A stretch of 64,000 nucleotides of DNA from Mytilus galloprovincialis (lineage: Eukaryota; Mollusca; Bivalvia; Mytilida; Mytilidae): positions 10,882,441 through 10,946,440 of the forward strand of contig NC_134838.1 of NCBI RefSeq assembly GCF_965363235.1, in the 5' to 3' direction. Positions within the stretch are counted from its first letter, which is position 1. Each line of letters begins with the position of its first letter. The position numbers were made by a program, and so were the translations under genes. A model generated the notes under the pieces. The model saw nothing but the letters and a program-made list of their open reading frames with translations. It had not been told where the DNA came from and did no database searches. Below are positions 58,250 to 64,000 of this stretch, piece after piece.

Positions 58250-58640
58250 GATCATCTCAAGTACGTGGTTCGGTACTTATACTTTCCAATATTGTTTTAT
58301 TGTGCTATTGTCAATTGTGTTTTCTTGTTTTTCATTTTTGCTTATTTATTTTGTCTATAGAATGTCTTTCTGCCATTTTTTATTTGTTTTGACAGTTATT
58401 TGTTTTATATTGATTAGAATATTAACAGTTTTTTGACATTTTGACATTTTATGTGGTTTTTTTTGTTTGCTCTCAAACTGTTGTCAAAATAATAGGCGAC
58501 TTTTATACAAGTAAGAGGTTTAGCTAGCTATAATAGCTGATTTAATCTATCATTTTCGTCATTAGGAAATAATTGTACTAAACCAGGAATATGACAGTGG
58601 TCTTCCCTTTCGTTTGATGTTTTTCCGTTTTATTAGTACT
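58250..58640 (+). repeat. PLE-type 3' tail, second kind
   Basis: It has tacgtggttcggtacttata, the attgttttattgtgctattg block and a decayed R2-like ending (accaggaatatgacagtggt). The short open frame in it is an artefact. Confidence 0.55.
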
Positions 58641-58810
58641 ATAAGTTTGGTTCTAGTAACTGCAGACATCTTTATATGCTTTGTATTTTAAGCAATGATT
58701 ATTATGAAGCATTAACTTGATCTCCTTTATAACAAATTCAAAATTCCGGCCTATGATACAAGCATAAGTCAATAAGGCACATATTTTGTTGTATTTTGAG
58801 TTCTTTTACA

Positions 58811-58938
58811 GTAGCCCTTTTAAAAAAAATCTTAAGTGTAAAATTAATCTTACGATAAAAATATTTAGTTGAATTGTCAAGAAATATTTTAGACTTACGA
58901 TAAATTTAACACTTAAGATTTTTTGTGAAAAGGGCTAC
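58811..58938. mobile_element. 128-bp fold-back element
   Basis: The entire element is an inverted repeat. gtagcccttttaaaa, cttaagtgt.aaatt and cttacgata on the left are mirrored on the right to the terminal aaagggctac. Arms are about 55 bp with a short centre. Compatible with a small MITE. A target duplication is not clear. Confidence 0.8.
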
Positions 58939-59619
58939 ATATTCTTATTTCATATATATTCGGAACATAAGGCTAAGTCTCCCGCGCTGACGTCAACCCT
59001 AGATATCATCGGTAAAATGCGACGTTGTAACTCCCGCACTATTACATTGTATCAACGGGTTTTTTTTCTACGTCAAAACAAAAGACATTCAAATGCAAAA
59101 TAAAAAAAATAATCTAGAAATTAATATATGGATGACAACAATATATTCATTGACGAGTTGTCCAATTTCGGAAATATACTAGAACATATGGTTTTGTAAA
59201 ATCAACACACTACCATGCAACAGCATTGTTCCTAATGAAGTTAAATCCTAAAAATAGCTTAGGGCACGAGTATTATCATTTTTTATCAATAATTAGAGCT
59301 AAACAGAGGAACTAATAACAGGAACATCGAGTGATGTTGGATGTACCAGTGTTGCATATATTTCCAAAAAAGGTCTTTAGTATTCATCTTGTTTTCCTTT
59401 GTTTAATGAGTTCTTGCTTTAACTAACACAATTTTACTTTGGGAGCAAATCATATGTGACTATAATAGTTGACCCATCAAACACATACAACAATCTTAAA
59501 TTGTGACGAGATATTTATATAAATGTCTTTATCATAACAATCAAAACTGGGATTTCGGCAAATGCATACTTTTAAAAGTTTTTATCCTGTGATAAAGTAT
59601 TTTTTCTATTGTATTTCAG
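58939..59619. other. Intergenic, upstream of a candidate exon
   Basis: AT-rich. No further exon was identified. Confidence 0.35.
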
Positions 59620-59731
59620 TTTGAATATAAGCAAATGCTTGCAGTCTTCCGAAATAATAACTTCAGATAAAAATGTTGTCAAGTTTGACCAGAATCAACA
59701 ACATGTACAGTTTGTATTTGATACTTGGAAG
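59620..59731 (+). CDS. Candidate internal exon of a secreted or receptor protein
   Basis: The acceptor tttttctattgtatttcag and the donor AAG|GTATGT bracket a 112-nt open stretch that ends in phase 0. Its translation ends QQHVQFVFDTWK. It joins in phase with the exon at 61992 (GEAPINIVVLDSN). The combined V-F-x-F-D-x-W-x-G...I-x-V-x-V-x-D pattern resembles C2-like segments in N-terminal regions of Notch-ligand-like and EGF-domain extracellular proteins. That is a recognition-based inference. Exons on either side were not found, so the gene extends beyond or is eroded. Confidence 0.5.
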
Positions 59732-60060
59732 GTATGTGATTTTCACAATTCTTTACAAAGTAGTCAACAAATTATAAATGTGTACACACTATAAAAGAAT
59801 GAAATTTATTCTGTTTACAACGCAGGTTGCAAATCAAATTGTTATTTGCATTATTATTCTATAATCATATGAGACTGTTATATATTACCAAATTGATCAT
59901 AAATGCATAATTAATCCTCGTCTAAACATCATAAATAAAGTTATTTTTTAATACTTTATTACAGTAATAGTACAAAATCTTGAAAGTATTTTGTTCATGG
60001 TAACTTTGATGTTTGAGAATGCATTTTGTGTTCAGTGCCTGATAAGATAATATTTTTTAC
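59732..60060. other. Putative intron sequence
   Basis: AT-rich, with no feature beyond the splice donor. Confidence 0.4.
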
Positions 60061-60799
60061 TCCATTTTAATAAAAGTTCGTCTTGATTTTGTACACGTAG
60101 TTGCAGTCTTTTCGGTCTGTTCACATTCAATGTTGACACTAGAATAAGGTCCGTTTCTAAAAGAAATGAAAAGAATACTAGATAATTTTAATATCTCTAT
60201 CTTTCTCTGAAAAAAATTCTTTGAACACTTTTGATTTTTCAACCCTGTATACCATCTTTTCCCATGAGAAATTGAGAATATCTTCGAAAAGAAATAATCC
60301 CCAATGCTTTTCAGCATAAAATGGTATACATTTATTACTTTTGGGAAACAAAACGGCATATTATGTTAATAGTGGACAAAAAAGTTAAACAAAATGCGTC
60401 GCAGAGGAGCTGGAATTCTTTATTGACAACATATTTTGTTCAGTCAATCAAATAGTTAACCCTTGATTCATCTCTAATATTGAAATTATTCTCCTTTTAA
60501 TAACTGAACATATCGAAACCATTGGTAAATATATCTAGCTAAAGGGTTTAATTGAAGGTCATATGAATACGGATTAAACGAGGTTGATAATTCACTTGTA
60601 TCAAGAATATTTCTTTGATTATGTTGATAAAATTGAATTATACTGTCTGCTTTAAGTGAATTTTCATTTCACCTTTTGAAAATCATTTATCATTTAAAAA
60701 ACAATCACAATTTAATTTTTTGTTATGTCTCGTAGCTAATGCCCGTTCAAAATAAACCGGAAATAGGACGAATATCATTGTTTTTAAAGATCTAAGACT

Positions 60800-60895
60800 A
60801 CCAAATTATTCCCTCGGTTTTAGTGTTTTACCCGGATTGTTTTTTGCCTAAGATAAATACAACTATTGAACAGCGGTAAATTTATGTTGCGTTAT
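60800..60895 (+). repeat. Decayed PLE-type 3' tail
   Basis: It has attccctcggttttagtgtt and ttgaacagcggtaaatttat. The copy is more diverged than others. Confidence 0.5.
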
Positions 60896-61991
60896 TTGGC
60901 AACTTTTAAGTTGAAAGTCAAAAAAGAATATTCAAAACTTTAAAAAAACAGGTGATTGTCTATTAACAATTAGAGTAATTGTGATTTATGTCTTTCTTAT
61001 ATACTGAAATGTATAAAATATTAACAATCAAAACTTAATAATACAAATGTTTTATGATTAAACATTTTTTGAAAATTCTAATCTAAAAAGGTAAGCATAC
61101 ATGCATTTGTATCTTGTATATATCCTTTGCAGTAAAATCAGTTTACCTTAATTATTTGTATTTGCATTAATGTTCACATCAATGAGTAGATATGTTGATA
61201 AAGATTCAAACTGGATATTAATAAGAATTTTCACTGTTTTATTTAAGATATAAATATACAATATATGTACATTGTCGGAAAAAATAAAACTTATTTGTAT
61301 GAGCTTTAGAAACAGTTTCGTAGTGAGTACAAATACATTTTATATTTTCCGACAATTTTCTTATATTGTTTTTATCATGCAATTTACACCCAGCACTGGA
61401 AACGGTCGTTGTCACGTGTTAATCATTGTTTCTAGTGTTTCAAAGAAATCGACAGTTTAAACACGGACCGCGAAGAGGACACTGTAAATGAACTGGTTCA
61501 CAAAAGAAAAACCCCATAACCCTGTGCTCAACATGAAGCGGGGTTACAGGAGACTTTTTTGTACATGTACAAATAAAGCAAAAAAATATTTGTATACCTG
61601 TTATTTGTACAATAGATGGCTGATTGCAGGATAAATTGTATGACAGAATTGATTTGCCAGATCATACTTTTAACCGAATTCCCTCAAATATTCAGATTAT
61701 TTTCATTACTTAGTATTGTAATTGCGATATTGGAGAAGCTTTACAAATCATGTGTTTTCAGTTTGAAAAAAATATTTTGAATATAAATTTTAAAGTACTT
61801 ATTTACGCACGTTTATACAAGTCAAGTAAGGTTTATATAAGCATATCTCGGACATTGTTAAAAATCAGTACGGATCAGGAAATAAAGAAGTGTTCATGCC
61901 CTTCAGAAATATAAACTAAGATGCTACAGATAAAATATGTGCAACAAGGGGGATATTGAAAATCTGTTATATAAATACAAATTCATTTCAG
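60896..61991. other. Putative intron, no exon recognised
   Basis: AT-rich. The open frame 61272-61460 has no splice-consistent boundaries. Confidence 0.35.
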
Positions 61992-62164
61992 GGAGAAGCA
62001 CCTATCAATATTGTGGTATTGGACTCTAATACAGATGACAAAACGAATGTCTTAATTGATCATTTCTATATGACATATAATTCAACAAAGGCAGGATTCA
62101 ATCAGACCAGCACTACGGCAGATAACTTCAATCTTATTGGTACAAGAAGTAATAATCCTACAAG
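61992..62164 (+). CDS. Candidate internal exon, same gene as 59620-59731
   Basis: The acceptor aaattcatttcag precedes GEAPINIVVLDSN. The exon continues through DKTNVLIDHFYMTYN and ends CTACAAG|GTGATT, leaving two bases over (phase 2). Without splicing, the frame hits TGA two codons later, so an exon end here is reasonable. GEAPINIVVLD...LIDHF has the alternating hydrophobic and acidic pattern of a calcium-binding-type beta sandwich (C2-like). The next exon was not found before the PLE at 62.6 kb and probably lies outside the window. Confidence 0.5.
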
Positions 62165-62660
62165 GTGATTAGGGATATAGGCTCTGTTTAGCATATATAT
62201 TGTTTGATTGTGGAACTGGTTAAGCCATGTTTGGCCGTGTGAAGTTACTCTTTATATATGTCACTGTTTGTTCATAAGAATATTTTAAAAGCAGACATTA
62301 TCATGAATAACCAATAGTAGTTGACCCAATGATAAAATTCAAAAACTGAATATATTAAATGATTTCAGCCATATTGGGAGACTTATGTAAATGCATAAAA
62401 TCTTGGTAAATTGCTTCCATGAAAGGATAAACCATCTATCGAGGAAATCGTGACAGGAAGAAAATCCTTGGAATATGGAGATAAACATTCTGTATGCAGG
62501 AGCTACTGGTGGTTGCTCTATAGAAATGACGTATATTCATGACGTTATACATTCTGAGAAAAATACGTTAATCTCTATGCTTCCTTAAATACTAGCAATA
62601 CTTTTCTATCTCAAGCTAGAATCATGATATGAAAGTCACACAAAAAAATATATTCAAAGG
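62165..62660. other. Putative intron or intergenic
   Basis: No exon seen. Confidence 0.35.
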
Positions 62661-63745
62661 ATTCACATCAAATAGCGAAAAATAAATTTGTTACGTTCGG
62701 AGGACGTGTTTTTCAACAGACTGTCGGTATTCCAATAGGAATAAATTGTGTCCCTCTTCTTGCTGACTGGTTTTTTTTTATTATTATGAGGCTGACTCAA
62801 TACAGGAACTTTTTATGAAGAAAGATAAGAAGCTAGCAATATCCTTTAACTGTGACTCTGTGTTCTTTGATTAAATTATTAATTTTCGACACCTCCTTTT
62901 TAAATTTCCGCTATATAGATAATGTTCTTTCACTAAATAATTCAAAATTTGGTGACTATGTTGAGTGTGACTCTGTGTTATTTGATTAAATTAATAATTT
63001 ACGACACCTCCTTTTTAAATTTCCGCTATATAGATAATGTTCTTTCACTAAATAATTCAAAATTTGGTGACTACAGTTAAGTCGACCTCGTATCTTGACT
63101 TACATTTAGAAATTGACAATGAGGGTCGGTTGAAAACAAAACTTTACAACAAAAGAGATGGTTTCACTATACCAATTGTGAACTTTCCATTTCTAAGTAG
63201 CAACATTCCAGTAGCACCTGCATATGGGGTATATATCATCCAATTAATACGATATTCCCGTACTTACATTTCCTATCATGATTTTCTTGATAGAGGGTTG
63301 CTGCTCACAAGGAAGCTATTAAACCAAGTGTTCTAAATGGTGAAGTTGAAATCATCCCTTCGTAAATTTTACGGACGTCATCACGAGTTGGTTGACCGTT
63401 TCACAAATGATATCGGATATGTTCCTTCCGTCGTAACTACAATCCCCTTCCTTTTCATGAATGTGACCTACCGAATTAGACTATTTACCGGATTTATTAT
63501 CACATAAGCAACACGACGGGTGCCACATGTGGAGCAGGATCTGCTTACCCTTCCGGAGCACATGAGATCACCCCTAAATTTTGGTTTGGTTCGTGTTGCT
63601 TATTCTTTAGTTTTCTATGTTGTCTCGTGTGTACTGTTGTTGGACTGTTTGTCTTTTTCATTTTTAGACATGGCGTTGTCAGTTTATTTTCGATTTATGA
63701 GTTTGACTTTACCTTTGGTATCTTTCGTCCCTCTTTTAAATGAAC
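62661..63745 (+). pseudogene. Decayed PLE: RT palm to 3' end
   Basis: The remnant starts near KFVTFGGRVFQQTVGIPIGINC, then a frame change in LLADWFFF. The catalytic block is altered to FRYIDNVLSLNNSKFGDY (second aspartate replaced by asparagine). A 115-bp tandem duplication (62851-62965 and 62966-63080) repeats that block. After it the frame gives SYLDLHLEIDNEGRLKTKLYNKRDGF and NIPVAPAYGVYIIQLIRYSR, then DFLDRGLLLTRKLLNQ. The tail has cttacccttccggagcac and ends ggtatctttcgtccctcttt, the same 3' end as at 5.7 and 4.6 kb. Multiple frame breaks make it non-functional. Confidence 0.85.
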
Positions 63746-64000
63746 ACATTAAGTAATGTCAGTTTGAAAAACTCAATTTATTTACGTTGTCATGAAATAA
63801 CCTTGTAATGTATGACACGATGTGAATACGATCCGTAGTCAACTTCATGAAAACGTCGTGTATGCTTTAAAATGAGATTGACATGTGTCCATAAAAGTAA
63901 ACACCAGAAGAAATTGAATGTCTGTTAATGGTTATAAGAAGTTTTCCGAAACTTACAGGTAAACTTACCAGTGGGTCATCTCAAAATACATAATGTCTCG
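63746..64000. other. Intergenic, no gene seen
   Basis: AT-rich end of the window. Confidence 0.35.

Overview
This is nuclear DNA of an animal, most likely a marine mussel (Mytilus or a close relative). The sequence is strongly AT-rich. Its coding potential is broken into exons with GT-AG splice sites, and there is no operon-like gene packing. It carries repeats I associate with mussels: a 350-370 bp tandem unit with a hammerhead-like motif, a mollusc-type SINE with a conserved 3' domain, and many Penelope-like element (PLE) copies. No database was searched, so the species call rests on recognition.

Layout. 1-7 kb is mostly featureless AT-rich DNA with decayed PLE pieces. 7.3-11.7 kb holds hammerhead-like repeat arrays and PLE tails. 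11.8-18.3 kb holds several 5'-truncated PLE copies, one SINE and one inverted-repeat transposon. 19-23.4 kb holds PLE tails, a 350-bp tandem array inserted into a Helitron-like sequence, and a small transposon with a long G-run. 27.7-28.6 kb is the best host gene: a small secreted peptide precursor with eight cysteines in a near-symmetric CCC...C...C.CCC pattern. A second copy of its cysteine exon, with shared flanks, lies at 34.9-36.5 kb. 39.2-41.0 kb is a Helitron-like element with ten ~166-bp repeats, inserted into a PLE-derived composite. 45.1-46.1 and 53.4-54.6 kb are two inverted copies of a transposon whose ends are made of repeated 15-20 bp motifs. 46.4-51.3 kb is a nest: a hammerhead-type array interrupted by a nearly intact PLE (one stop codon in the reverse transcriptase ORF), then by a hAT-like element, then reshaped by a 385-bp tandem duplication. 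51.7-52.4 kb is a CpG-rich inverted-repeat transposon. 59.6-62.2 kb holds two phase-compatible exons of a host protein. 62.6-63.75 kb is a decayed PLE.

How it fits together. Most dispersed repeats here appear to be 3' tails of PLEs. Three copies of a non-autonomous composite carry a hammerhead-like motif at one end and a PLE tail at the other, in the same relative orientation. Together with tandem arrays that start and stop at different points of their unit and carry target-site duplications, this suggests the PLE machinery or a similar reverse transcriptase mobilises ribozyme-bearing RNAs, as proposed for retrozymes. The host genes are few and sit between these insertions.
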